Assembly (NCBI GenBank): GCA_037043455.1
Contig: JAWPHD010001276.1
Location: 62,001-126,000 of the forward strand
Reading direction: 5' to 3'
Length of the DNA stretch: 64,000 nucleotides
Source: Cyrtodaria siliqua
Taxonomy: Eukaryota; Mollusca; Bivalvia; Adapedonta; Hiatellidae
Shown here: positions 21,554 to 32,727 of the stretch, piece after piece
How the letters are laid out: every line of letters starts with the position of its first letter
Position numbering within the stretch: position 1 is the stretch's first letter
The notes under the pieces: model-generated
What the model was told of the DNA's origin: nothing
What the model saw: only the letters and a program-made list of their open reading frames with translations
Databases searched by the model: none
Position numbers and translations under genes: made by a program

Positions 21554-24064
21554 AACAAGAGGCCCAAGAGGGCCTGTGGACGCTCTACTGGCTCAAGATA
21601 AAGTTTATGTATAAGGGGCCATAAGTCTTTCAAAAATAATTCAACCAGAACATGGCAATGATAGGTGCAACTAGTCTTAGTACTGATCACTCTCGCCAAG
21701 ATTCGCTGAAATCTGGACAAAGAGTTCAGAAGAGACTAATCTGGACAAAGTTTGTGTATTAAAACATTTAAAGGGTCACAACTCTGCCAAAAATCATTCA
21801 ACCGAAATATGGCGATGATATGCACATTAGTCTTGATACTGATCATCCTTGTCAAGTTTCGTCTATATCCAGCCAGGGGTTCAGGAGAACTAGCCCGAAA
21901 AAAATTGTGGTATCAAAATCCTTTAAAGGGCCATAACTCTGCCAAATATCTGTAAACCGGAACGTGACAATGACATGCACAACTAGGCTTGGTGCTGATC
22001 ATCCCTGCAAAGTTTCATTGAAATCTGGCGAGGGGTTCAGGAGAAGTAAATCAGACAAAGTTTGTGTATTAAAACCTTTAAAGGGACATAATTCTGCCGA
22101 AAAAAATCATTTAACCGGAATACGCCAATAATTTGCAAAACTAGATATGGAATTGATCATCCCTAAAAAGCTTCGTTTAAATCCGGCCAGAGGTTCAGGA
22201 GAACTAGTCAGAACAAAGTTTGTGTATTAAAACCTTTAAAGGGCCCTAACTCCGCCAAAAATCATTCAACCGGAACACGGCGATGATGTGCATAACTAGA
22301 TAAAGAATCGATCATCCCTAAAAGTTTCGTTTAATCCGGCCAGGGATTCAGGAGAACTAGTAAGAACAAAGTTTGTGTATTAAAACCTTTAAAGGGCTAT
22401 AACTCTGCCAAAATCATTCAACTGGAACACGGTGACTATGTACAACTAGGCTTGGTACTGATCATCCCTGCAAAGTTTCAATTAAATCCGGCCAAATGAA
22501 GGCCCTTTCGTCTTAATGAGGCCACGATATAGCATATTTCAGAAAATCAAGGGCCATGACTTCGATGTAAATGGTCCAATCTGGATGGTTTTCGAACTCG
22601 TCCAAGCTTTCATCGATATTAACAATCTGGTAAAGTTTCTTAAAGATCGGATGAAAGATGAGGCCCTATCGTCTTAACGAGGCAAAATATAGGATTTTTA
22701 ACTAAATCAAGAGCCATAACTCCACTATTACTGGTCCGATCTGGCTGTTTTTCACACTTGATCGAGCTTTCATTGATATGAACAATCTCGTAAAGTTTCA
22801 TAAAGATCGCATGAAAAATGATGGCTCTATAATCTTAACGAGGCAAAATATAGCATTTTTAACTAAATCAAGGGCCATAACTCATCCGTTACTGGTCCGA
22901 TCTGGCTGGTTTTCGAAATTGTCTGAGCTGTCATTGATATAAACAATCAGGTAAAGTTTTGTAAACATCAGATGAAAGATGAAGGCCCTATCAAATTAAC
23001 GAGGCAAAATATAGCACTTTTAACTAAATCAAGGGCAATAACTCCGCTGTTAATAGTCCGATCTAGCTGGTTTTCGAACTTGTCCGAGCTTTCATTGATA
23101 TTAACAATCTGTGCAAGTTTGGTAAATATCAAATAATAAATGAAGGTGCTAGAGTGTTCACAAGGCTTAATATGGCATTTTTCAGCAAAACAAGGGTCAT
23201 AACTCCGTTGAAATTACATCGATCTTGCCGGTTTTCAAACTTGTTAAAGTTTTCATTGATAAAAAGACACTGGGAAAGTTAAGTAAAGATCCGATTAATA
23301 ATGAAGGCCCTAGAGTGTTCACAAGGCAGAAAATAGCATTTTCCAGAAAAAAACAAGGGCCATTACTCCGGTGTTACTGATCTGATTTAGATGGTTTTCG
23401 AACTTGTTCGAGCTTTTATTGATATTAACAATCTGTGGAAGTTTGGTAAAGATCCAGTAATAAATGAAGGTGCTAGAGTGTTCACAAGGCAGAAAATGCC
23501 ATTTTTCAGAAAAACAAGGGCCACAACTCCGGTATTACTGACCCAATTCAGCCGATTCTCGAACTTGTCCAAGCTATAATTAGTATTAACAATCTTTGCA
23601 AGTTTGGTAACGATCAAATAAGATCAAATAATAAATGAAGGTGCTAGAGCGTTCACAAGGCAGAAAACAGCAATTTGCAGAAAAATCAAGGACCATAACT
23701 CCGGTGTTACTGATCCGATTTGGCTGGTTTTCAAACTTGTTTGAGCCTTTATAGATATAAACAATATGTGCAAGTTTGGTAAAGATCAAATAATAAATGA
23801 AGGTGCTAGAGTGTTCACAAGGCTTAATATGGCATTTTTCAGCAAAACAAGGGCCATAACTCCAGTGAAATTATTCCGATCTGGCTGGTATTCGAACTTG
23901 TCCGAGCTTTCATTGATATTAACAACCTGTTAAAGTTTGGTAAAGATCGAATGAAAAATGAAGGCCCTATGGTGGTAACAAGACAAAAGTTAACGACGGA
24001 CGACGGACGGCCGTACGGACGACGGACAACTCGTCATCCCATAAGCTTCGGCCAGTAGAGCTAA
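21554..24064 (+). mobile_element. Pearl-like element 2 (2.5 kb, tandem cores, ACGG tract)
   Basis: The left end reads aacaagaggcccaagagg and gctctactggc; the right end reads ttcggccagtagagctaa. There are two core arrays. The first has about six units of about 157 bp (landmarks aaagggccataactctgcc, tcattcaaccgg and gttcaggagaac) from 21.6 to 22.48 kb. The second has about nine units of about 160 bp (caagggccataactcc, gtccgatctggctggtttt, cgagctttcattgatat and gtgttcacaaggc) from 22.5 to 23.98 kb. A gacggacgacggacgg tract follows at 23.99-24.03 kb. The order flank, cores, ACGG tract, flank is the published pearl layout (knowledge from bivalve repeat studies). Non-coding. Confidence 0.75.
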
Positions 24065-24340
24065 TAATGTATATGTGACGATTAAAAGTATAGATTGTTC
24101 ATGTTTTTTTTAAAATACCAGCGACTGCATATTCGTAAAATGAATTATGAGTTGGTAACTCTTAATTCGACGCTTCAGTGGGATTTGGCACGGCTGGTTA
24201 AAGCCGTTTATATTGTGCCTATAGCGTTTGTATTCTCGAAATAATAATATTATGTATATACCTCGTCGTCAGTAGGTTTAGAAACGGAGTACACATGTTG
24301 TAAAATGTGCCTGTTGTTAGTCAGAGCTAATATATCATGT
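24064..24340 (-). mobile_element. MITE family D, copy 2 (one end truncated)
   Basis: Inverse orientation to copy 1: attaaaagtatagattg, aattatgagttggtaactct, ggttaaagccgtttatatt, then cgtcgtcagtaggtttagaa. The tip at the left is missing where it abuts pearl-like element 2. Confidence 0.7.
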
Positions 24341-24532
24341 TTGGTGCTTTCTAAGCAGAGGTCGAAATCTACGTTTCAGCTAAGTTTCTTTGAAGTAAAT
24401 GCATTTTTCGGAGCTCGTGAAAAGCACTGAACTCGTAATGTCGACGTCAGGATAGGTTATTCCGTCATCCTGAAAGTGTTCTGAATACAGTATCAACCAA
24501 TTGGTGACGATTAGAGCTCGAATACTATTACT

Positions 24533-24917
24533 AACAAGAGGGCCATGATGGCCCTATAGCGCTCACCTGAGTATTGGCCCATTGTCGAACTTCTCCGAAA
24601 TCGTATGGTCATATAAAATCTGTGCAAGTTTGGTTAAGATTCCTCAAAATGTGTGGCCTCTGTCGTGTTAAAAATATGAACTAGAACTATCTAGACGGTG
24701 ATTAATACCCCGCAACACCGCGTTCAATTGCAAACATTGCATATAAAGAGTCATTTAACCTCCGAGATTTTATGGTCATATACAATCTGTGCAAGTTTGG
24801 TTAAAATTGCTCAAGTAATGTGGCCTCTATCTTGCAAACAAGCTAAATGTTGACGACAGATGACGGACGACGGACGAAGAGTGGTCACAAAAGCTCACCT
24901 TTGAGAACGAGCTAAAA
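24533..24917 (+). mobile_element. Pearl-like element 3, short
   Basis: Starts aacaagagggccatgatgg and gcgctcacctgag, carries about two core units (atcgtatggtcatataaaat and tctgtgcaagtttggtt), a gacggacgacggacg tract, and ends acgagctaaaaa. Confidence 0.7.
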
Positions 24918-25009
24918 ATAATTTAAAAATAAAAATGTAAAAAAAATAAAAATTGTTAAAAATATATATATATAAAGAAATAATACTAATAATAAAATCA
25001 AAAAAATAA

Positions 25010-25439
25010 ACACCTGTGTAAGTTTGGTTAAGCTTGCTCAAGAAATATGGTCTGTATCGTGTTAACAACATGTAAAAATTGCATTTTTTCTAATTCAGGG
25101 GCCATAACTCTGGTGTTACTGGTCCGATCTTGCACATTATCGAACTCGTCCGAGATCTTATGGTTGGTTAAGATAGTTCAAGAAATGTGGCCTCTGTCGT
25201 GTAAACAAGATGAAACACTGCATTTTTTGTTAATTCAGGGACCATAACTCTGGTGTTACTGGTCCGATCTGGTCTATTATCGAACTTGTCCGAAATCGTA
25301 TGGTCATATACAATCTGCGCAAGTTTGTTTGGTTAAGATTGCTCAAGTAATGTGGCCTCTATCGTGTAAACAAGCTAAATGTTGACGACGGACGACGGAC
25401 GCAGAGTGGTCACAATAGCTCACTCAGGTGAGCTAAAAA
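25010..25439 (+). mobile_element. Pearl-like element 4, left end lost
   Basis: Three core units of the same subtype as element 3 (gccataactctggtgttact and ggtccgatctg), a gacgacggacgacggacgc tract, and the terminus gctcactcaggtgagctaaa with its own short palindrome. Confidence 0.7.
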
Positions 25440-25795
25440 GTGAACCTATGCTGTATATTTACATCGTACATGTTGAATGTATCAACAGTGACATTACGTT
25501 AGTTACCAGTTGTACATATGTAGGCCTAACTCAATACAAAATGTATTCTACATTTGAAAACATCTCAAAACCTTAGAGCCCTGAAATATGAATTATGATT
25601 TAGTAAAATCTCACAGTCCGTAATCTTTCCAGATCGAACTGTTTAAATAAACAATAATTGGCGGAACTAGACGAAACTTTGGGACTGGTTAATCAATTAG
25701 AGTACTTGCACTCTTTGTATGAAACTGAAGCGAATTACGAGTTTTACTTATAGTTGGATAAAAAACGACAGTTGTTCCAAGCAAAGCTGTCAAAG
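25440..25795. other. Intergenic, nothing recognised
   Basis: No supported feature. Confidence 0.4.
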
Positions 25796-25816
25796 CTAAT
25801 CAACAACAAATCCTGA

Positions 25817-25920
25817 GATTCCTGAGATTTGGCAGGCCTGCTGAGTCGTCCCTATGCACAAATTTTATCCGGAGATTTGGCAGGCCTGCTGATTCGTCCC
25901 TATGCACGGATTTTATCCAC
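25817..25920. repeat. Direct repeat of about 48 bp x2
   Basis: gagatttggcaggcctgctg, then a tcgtccctatgcac word and attttatcc, occur twice in succession at 25827 and 25875. Confidence 0.85.
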
Positions 25921-25967
25921 AGTTTTGACGGACCTAATATTAGAAATTGATATTTAACATTTACACG

Positions 25968-27456
25968 TTAAGCGTCGCACACGACCCAAAAATGTTCTCG
26001 AAAGATGCCGAATTTGACGCCAGGGACCTTTAGCCCGTTCGAACTTTGCAGTTTTTTCTCAACTTTATCGTCGCCACCGAGGTTTTTCCACATTGTTTTG
26101 CCTATTTAGACTACATATCGACATGAACACATCAAATATCAACCGGCTGGTGTCCGTATTTTGCCTGTTGACAAAATAAATAATACGGAGAAAGTTTATG
26201 GGGGAGAAATACGCGATTTCTTAGAAGAGATAGCTTCAATGCCAGGGAGATAGTTCCAATGCTATGGAGAAAGCACCAATGACAACTTATGAGTCGTACT
26301 ATATTTTGCGCAAACATGTATTGTGTAAACAGTTCCGTACAATTTATATATCTCTGCAAATTATTTGGGAAAAGTTACAAGTAAAACAATTGTTAATCTA
26401 CTATTAACTATACATTTTGGAGAAACGCGTACTTACTATAATACTTATATGCAAAGTCTTTGGTCCCGTCCCATCAGTATTTTATCCGCAATCCCAGAAT
26501 GTATATACTAGATAACACGAAATCACTGCTAGACAAGCATTTGCATGAAAAAATGTGTGTTTGTATTCCCTAAAAACATTAAAGAACACAATTGTGTATT
26601 ACGTGTACCTAAAGTGTTTAGTTGTACTTTTTTACTTCCTAAATGAAAAATACAAAGGATTTATATATCTATAAACTAGATAATATTCAATATAAGACTA
26701 ATTTTCAAAGACAATCGGGCCTACAGTGTATATACCTGATCGACTCAGTCACGAAGCATGTTAGCAGTAAATAAGCCATGTTTAACGATCAGATAGAGTT
26801 GGAAAATATCTCCGTAAAGATACAAAAGCTGAATATAAGACTTGTGATTGTATACCTAAAGCGAATGGGAGTTATGGTTCTTTCATATAACGGTGTATTA
26901 TGATAATGAACAAGAGTGCCAAATGTTAACGCTCTCGGGCAATTATTTTTTGAGAAATGAGGAAGAACAAAACGTCAAAACGCGTAAACGGACGGACGGA
27001 CAGGTAGATACAGACAGACGGATATCACCAACAAACCATAAGCCTGGATTTGTTTCGCAATCCGGCAAAATATCTGTTAGCAACAAACATATTTGCATCA
27101 ATGTATATGGAATAGGACTGCATCATAAAGGCAACCAGTATATAGTGGATACACACTGATTTTGGTATGTAAATTGTGTGTAAAGGTGCTATCTCCATAG
27201 AACTATCGCTCTGGCACTGGAGCTATCTCTTCTAAAAATCGCGTATTTCTCCCCCATAAACGTTCTCCGTGTTATTTATTTTGTCAACAGGCAATATACG
27301 GACATTTGATGAGTTCATGCCGATATTTAGCGTAAATAGGCAAACAAATGTGGAAAAACCTCGGTGGCGAGGATAAAAACTGCAAAGTTCGAAAGGGCTA
27401 AAAGTCCATGGCGTCAAATTAGGCGAGAACAGTTTTGGGTCGTGTGCGAAGCTTAA
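25968..27456. mobile_element. Foldback element with long inverted repeats (about 280 bp)
   Basis: The left arm, 25968 to about 26255, and the right arm, about 27190 to 27456, are reverse complements with scattered differences. Shared words include cgcacacgacccaaaa, aacctcggtggcga, tttgcctgttgaca, aataaataa and ggggagaaatacgcgat. The outer tips are ttaagcgtcgcacacg and, reverse-complemented, ttaagcttcgcacacg. The middle, about 930 bp, has no recognised gene; one 88-codon plus-strand opening (26893-27159) includes ACGG-type sequence and no known domain. It is probably a non-autonomous foldback DNA transposon. Confidence 0.7.
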
Positions 27457-28020
27457 ACATAACTACACGTATTTTGTAGGAGCCCATAACGATAATTAAT
27501 GAGACGTAAATATATTTAAAGCAACGATTTAGAGTAAAGTAAAAGAGAAGGGTACATAATTATGTACTTTTAACACTAACATTTAAGCAACAATACGTAT
27601 ATAATTTACCTGAAAATGTCCTTATTTGGTTATCAACGATCACTAAATAAAGAAAGAACAAAGTTAGGAGTTTACGGAAAATGTATTTAATAGTATTTTA
27701 AAAATACACTTAAATTATCTATCCTATATAGTGTATAACATGAATAATTGAATCATTCGCGATGTTGTCCCGATAAATGTTAATATTCACTGAAAGCAAG
27801 CTTAGAAATCGGCGTCGATGTAGACTGCAGAATAATTCCAGATAATAAATAAATAAATAATCAAACAGCAATATAACAGTACATAAATCCATCCGCATAG
27901 TTTTAAAAACGTAACTGTTATTTTCCGAAAGTTATATTCCATTTTCAAAGTTAAAAGCATATACGTTCAACCCCACACTGCATAGCCGGCGAGATAATAT
28001 GAGTTATACATTAGTCTTAA
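27457..28020. other. Intergenic, 3' side of the KY-like gene
   Basis: No repeat or second exon was recognised. I did not find a convincing poly(A) signal close to the stop codon on the minus strand. Confidence 0.4.
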
Positions 28021-28022
28021 TG

Positions 28023-28688
28023 TTACAATTTGTATTCAAGCATGGTGGAGAATTTCGTGTCGTCTGGTCCGGTGTTGGCGTTCAGTGTGACCTTCGCATT
28101 TTTTCCCTTGAACGGTTCCATGTTAAACTTTCCCTCCCAGTGGTTCCCGACTTTCTCCAAGTGGAACCACTCTCCGTCCGCGACGCACGCAACCGCATTC
28201 GCGTTGGGGATAATGACTTTCCAGAAGACGCTCTTCAGCGGCGCGTCGCTGTGGAGTACGAGTGGCTCGTGCAAGAAGCAGCCGTCCTTCCACTGAGCGT
28301 ACTGCTTCGGGAACGGGAAGACGGGGTGCAGGGCTCGCACGCAGTTGACCAGATAGTTGATGACGTTCGGAAGTGACTTGCTGTCGTCGTCGGTTGGAAG
28401 AGCAAACACCTGGAATTTGTAATAGCCGGATTCTGGCAAACTGATGATGAAGGATACTACGCCATGTAGAGTTTGCGTGAATACGTATTCAGATATTTCC
28501 TTTTCTGTCCGGCAGTTGATCAATTGATGGGTGACCTTTACTGGCGTCTTGCACTTTAGTTTGATTTCTAGCTGATTGTCATTAGCTCGGATTTCTGGTT
28601 CAACATGACTAAATGTACTAAGTCCCAACTCCCCAAATCTAGGCTGTGGTCCGAGGTATCCATCAGGTAAGTCGGGGCGGGCAGCCAT
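28023..28688 (-). CDS. KY/hillarin-type Ig-like domain protein, single exon
   Basis: 221 residues from ATG 28686-28688 to TAA 28023-28025. The start is chosen because stops lie upstream in frame and the N-terminus MAARPDLPDGYLGPQPRF is compact. Two beta-rich halves are visible. Residues about 10-112 (GPQPRFGELGLSTFSHVEPE ... ESGYYKFQVFALP ... VINYLVNC) and about 113-221 (FPKQYAQWKDGCFLHEPLV ... VFWKVIIPNANAVACV ... EWFHLEKVGNHWEGKF) resemble the paired modules that follow the transglutaminase-like core in kyphoscoliosis peptidase and hillarin. There is no Cys-His-Asp transglutaminase core, signal peptide or membrane segment. In that family these proteins act at the cytoskeleton, muscle Z-discs or septin sites; a structural or adaptor role here is inference. 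The frame is intact and GC-richer than its surroundings. It could be a genuine intronless gene, a terminal exon of a larger gene, or a young retrocopy. Confidence 0.75.
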   Translation of the reverse strand: MAARPDLPDGYLGPQPRFGELGLSTFSHVEPEIRANDNQLEIKLKCKTPVKVTHQLINCRTEKEISEYVFTQTLHGVVSFIISLPESGYYKFQVFALPTDDDSKSLPNVINYLVNCVRALHPVFPFPKQYAQWKDGCFLHEPLVLHSDAPLKSVFWKVIIPNANAVACVADGEWFHLEKVGNHWEGKFNMEPFKGKNAKVTLNANTGPDDTKFSTMLEYKL

Positions 28689-28860
28689 TTTATTGTTTTG
28701 TAATTAATCAGCTGAAGTACAACTTTCCGAAACGTCTAATCTGATACTTCCGCACTTTCCCTACGCTCTGTCTTCTTTCCCTGTTCACTTCCCGAAGCCA
28801 ACTCCGTACAGGTACGTCTGCCGGTGCGAGAGGCGAGGAATGTTTGCGTATGCTAATACA
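28689..28860 (-). promoter_or_regulatory. Likely 5' leader and promoter side of the KY-like gene
   Basis: Less AT-rich than the DNA beyond. Read on the minus strand, a ttgtacttcag precedes the leader by about 30 bases and could be a splice acceptor for a 5' untranslated exon. No TATA box is evident. Confidence 0.3.
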
Positions 28861-29199
28861 ACTATACTTACATTCAAATATTACGTTCCACGAATCAAAG
28901 ATTCTAGAAATTTGGAAAAGGTAGTATGCTGTAACAATTGTGTATTATGAAATATGTACATGTTATCGAGTATAACAATTATTTTATTTATCGAGGGTTT
29001 AATTGAACACCTTGATGTATTATTCAATGTCATAAATATTAGTGAAACTATAACGTTATTTTGCCATAGGCGTACTTTAAATAAATGATGCATTCTACTA
29101 GTGTAATAGTATACAAGTTCAACTATTAGAAATATATCATAAAACAGTTTATAGAATTATTTTTTTTTAATATTTAAGTAATGAAGACAAACTAGCGTA
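28861..29199. other. Intergenic, nothing recognised
   Basis: AT-rich, no supported feature. Confidence 0.5.
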
Positions 29200-29203
29200 T
29201 TAA

Positions 29204-29457
29204 AGGGACACTCTGCAATCTTGATTTGTTCAAACCTAGCGGCGCCCAGATTTTCTGCATGACTGTCATTTTTGCAACATTCATTTTAATTATTAGAATA
29301 GTTCAAAACAAATTGTTTTTACATATTACTAACTGTTGATCAAACTGCACCAATAATATATTTAAACATTTGGTAGAATAACGAAGAAAAAAATGAAAAC
29401 TCAAAAATGTATTTAATTATAATATGCAAGCAGGTTTAAAGTCAAATACATAAATTG
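29204..29457. mobile_element. MITE family E, one end clear
   Basis: Begins agggacactctgcaatctt directly after a TTAA. The interior gcaccaataatatatttaaa, tggtagaataac and gcaggtttaaagtcaaa is the reverse complement of the 49.1 and 45.7 kb copies. The second terminus is not clear. Confidence 0.6.
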
Positions 29458-30075
29458 ACGTGCTATTTATTTCTCTTCATTTGTGTGTTTTCGACTTGAA
29501 AAAAGGAAGAATTATCTTACATTATGAAAGGACTCCATTTAGCCCATTTTAGAACCCATATTTCATTTTCATTGTAAATTCCATTCGATTTACAATGAAT
29601 TCATTATGTTGAGTTAATGAGTTAAAAATAAATTCATTTTTGCAGAATATGACATGCTAACATTATTTCACATTTATGCTTTACATTAATTGTTCTTCTC
29701 AACAAAAATAGTGAAAACGAAATACATTTGTTGAAATTTGTATCAATCAATATTACCCAATGTTTACATTGAAAGAGACGTGTTGAGTTATAAGTAGATA
29801 CTCGTTTACGAATATAACTGTAATTGGGAGAATTCGGCACCTCTGATTTATTTTTATCCCGACATCTTTTGAGTAATGCAGGAGTCTTCAAGATTATCAT
29901 TTTGGAATGAAGATATGTACATAAGCATAGTCTGTGACTATAATTAGAATTCGCCAGGAATCTAAGAGTGTGTAATGAAAAAATAACAACGAGAAGTGCG
30001 TTTTTTACATTATACACCGATGAGTTTCGTATATTGTGATATTGCAGATATGTAATAACAAATTATGTTTTAGTA
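29458..30075. other. Intergenic, nothing recognised
   Basis: No supported feature. The 127-codon minus-strand opening at 29.63-30.02 kb has no recognisable domain and AT-driven composition. Confidence 0.5.
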
Positions 30076-30079
30076 TTTT

Positions 30080-30925
30080 ATTATACGCCCGTAGGGACGT
30101 ATTACGCGTGTCGTTGTCCGTCCGTCCGTCCGTTTTACTTGACCCCTGCTTTTGGCTAATAACTTGCAAAGTAAATGGCTTATAACAACAAATGAAGAGG
30201 TGTACACATCTACAGAGGCATGATCCATTGAATACACATGATAACTCTCGGGTTCATATTGATTTTAATTATTCCCCTTTGAAAAAAGATTTAACATGGA
30301 ACTTTCAAATTATTAGGTGTACAACAATGGAACTTTGCCCATAGCTTCAACATGATCCGATGAATACATTTTATAACGGCCCATCTTTGATTAATATTTT
30401 TTTGAATTATTTGCCTTTGAAAAATGTTTAACCTGGAACTTAACTTTGCCAATAAGTTTCAAAGAATAAGGTCTACAATGAAACGTTGTACAAACCAATG
30501 CATACATGTGTTACAAGCCCATAACTCTCCAATTCATAGAGTTTGAATTATTCCCCTTTGATACAATGTTTAACCTGGAACTTAACCTTGCCATTTACTT
30601 GCCTTTTACACGTGATTGTAGCGTCTCCGTGGCCGAAGGGTTAACGACGTCTTGCCTCTCACCGCTGCGGGTTCGAATCCCACTGGGAGCTCGACCTGTA
30701 AGTGAGGAAGTGTCGATTCTTACGGATGGCGGCGGGATGTGTACATTACTGGTTCTAACAAGGAAAAGTGGATGGTCTGCCTCCACCACCACCACAAAAA
30801 AAAAAAAAGACGTAAAACGCAATACAAAACAAAAGTGATTGTGGCTTATAACTGTCGAAGTATTAGTTATACTACAATGAAACGTTGCACCCATCTTCAG
30901 CATGATCCAATAAAAGAGAGCTCAA
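30080..30925 (-). mobile_element. Pearl-like family H element, interrupted by a SINE
   Basis: The edge ttatacgcccgtagggacg is followed by gtccgtccgtccgtccg (an ACGG tract in reverse). Several core-like units follow, with ataactctc, attattcccctttg and accatgatccgatgaat-like words at spacing of about 130-150 bp. The core continues after the SINE with gtggcttataactgtcg and cttcagcatgatccaat. Confidence 0.6.
30617..30812 (+). repeat. SINE family A, best-preserved head
   Basis: The head contains an A-box-like ccgtggccgaagggttaacg and the B-box ctgcgggttcgaatcccact. The body has gagctcgacctgtaagtg and aggaagtgtcgattcttacg. It ends in the ctgcctccaccaccacc block and an A run. The head resembles tRNA-Ser (tggccgaatggttaa with a long variable region); this parentage is inference. 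Confidence 0.85.
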
Positions 30926-30927
30926 CT

Positions 30928-30993
30928 TAGTAGTACTGCCACACTGACATACCACGCCGTTAGTAGTACTGCCACACTGACATACCACGCCGT
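30928..30993. repeat. 32-bp direct repeat x2
   Basis: tagtagtactgccacactga followed by cataccacgccgt occurs twice back to back. Confidence 0.9.
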
Positions 30994-31084
30994 AGACATA
31001 TGACATGAACTCCACCCCACCCAGTCACATTATACTGACACGAACGTCAAGCAGGGGAGCTACTAGTACCATGTTTATGAAGTA

Positions 31085-31165
31085 TTTTGTATGACTTCTC
31101 CGGGGATCGAACTCACTACCTCTCAAATGAGCGACAGACGCTCCACCACCGCGATACACTCATGT
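31085..31165 (-). repeat. tRNA-like SINE head
   Basis: On the minus strand, gcggtggtggagcgtctg resembles an A-box and gtgagttcgatccccgg a B-box, with about 35 bases between. The outer arms do not pair into a convincing acceptor stem, so a SINE or tRNA-like relic is favoured over a tRNA gene. Confidence 0.45.
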
Positions 31166-32500
31166 CATTGCACAATGTTTGGCAACATCATATTAAAGGA
31201 ATGTTCCTGCGGAATGACGTGAAATTCCACCCAGTAGAATGCAATCGTCACAAAAATAAAAAGGTGACGGACAACGGATGCCATTAAACTCTTTATCTTT
31301 GACCAGTAGTGCTAAAGCATACCAAGCAAAGAGTAACATTCGTTTCGTTCTCTTACTAGTATATTCATAATGTAAGTAGAGGAATAAAAATATACATACT
31401 GCATGTCGCTTTTTTCAATTACTCTTATATTGTTTTAGTAATTGCACATGGTAATGTAGTAATGAATAGTTTCTTTGAGTTTTCTTATAATTACACATGG
31501 TAGCAATGAACAGTTTATCTGTGTATCATGCATCCCATACATGTGAGTAATTGTATTTCTGTGCTGATGTGTACTTTAGCACGTCGTGCTACAAAGGTGA
31601 ATATGTAATCAATGTGTAAGGCATGTCAAGGATTCGCCCACCTTGATTCAAAATGTTTGGTAGCACAAATTGGGAAGAAAGTGTCTGGTAAAAAAAAACG
31701 GTCATGGCGTGTTTACGTCTCCGTGACAACTCTTTTTTTGAATATTGTTTTAACACCCGTGACTTGGTCTGTTATTACGTTAAACTTTGTTCCCAGTTCC
31801 TACCCAGAAATAATGCTATTTTCTCTCGGCAGCTATTTTACGCTTGCGTAAAACCTTGCTTGTTTCAATTTGATGTAATATTGAACAAAAGAATTCTGCT
31901 ACAGCACACGTGCTTTCCAGGTTTACTCTTTCTCTATCAATCGTTTCTTCTGGTACCACCCACTCTCAACCCAATATGAAAGATTGGCAAATTCTGCTTC
32001 GTGCATTACTCATTTTTTTTCGTTTTTTGTTTTTGCTTCTTTTATCATTTATCACCTTCGAAGTGACTTTAGTCTGACATGTTTTCAAAATACCGTAAAA
32101 AGTAGTAACTATTAACATTTTAATGATGTAGGGTGCATAAAATCTGCTGATCTAACACCAGAAATATTTGTGAACATTTTTGGGCCGCTGAGAGATATCA
32201 ATGCATCGTGTGTTTGCATAGAAACGTTATCAAGGTAATCTCGGCAGTCTTCGAGGGGTTGAACGAAACTAAAGAGTGTGTTGTTTCATAACAGCCATGC
32301 AGTGTCGATAACCGTTATCTTAGATGCTAAGCTGTTATACGAGTATTGATAAATAATATGAAGGTTGAGTTTTTTCTTGTATAGTTCAAACACATTAACA
32401 GAGAATGCGAAGCGTATGTTTTATTTTAGAACCGTTGTTGTGTATGCTTCAATGTTATTTCAGGAGGAAATTTGCGAGAGCATCATGATTATGGTGTTAG
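31166..32500. other. Intergenic, nothing recognised
   Basis: No supported gene. Short ORFs at 31.6-31.98 kb have no recognised domains. Confidence 0.5.
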
Positions 32501-32553
32501 ATTTATTAATACTAGCAGTTATTAATACTACTAGCAGTTATTAATACTAGCAG
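32500..32553. repeat. Short tandem repeat, TTATTAATACTAGCAG
   Basis: Three imperfect copies of a unit of about 17-20 bp containing ttattaatactagcag. Confidence 0.8.
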
Positions 32554-32727
32554 AAAAGTCCGCAGTGTGTGTCAAAATTTTTATACAATAACCATAAAAC
32601 ATTGTTGGCACGTTTTAAATCACGCATGCCACTGACAACAGTATCAAAGCAAGCACACTTGAAATGCACTGAAAAGTCACAGTATGCGGAAGTCCGCATT
32701 CTAGATCATAATTTACCCATGAACAAG

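Noticed and set aside
26893..27159. 88-codon ORF in the centre of the foldback element
   Set aside because: No recognised domain, includes ACGG-type repeat sequence, and length is within chance expectation.
28030..28376. Two ORFs antisense to the KY-like gene
   Set aside because: They are shadows of the GC-richer coding strand; the minus-strand product has family-like motifs and they do not.
30617..30700. A tRNA-Ser gene
   Set aside because: The tRNA-like head is followed by a body and tail shared with a dozen copies, so it is a SINE head.
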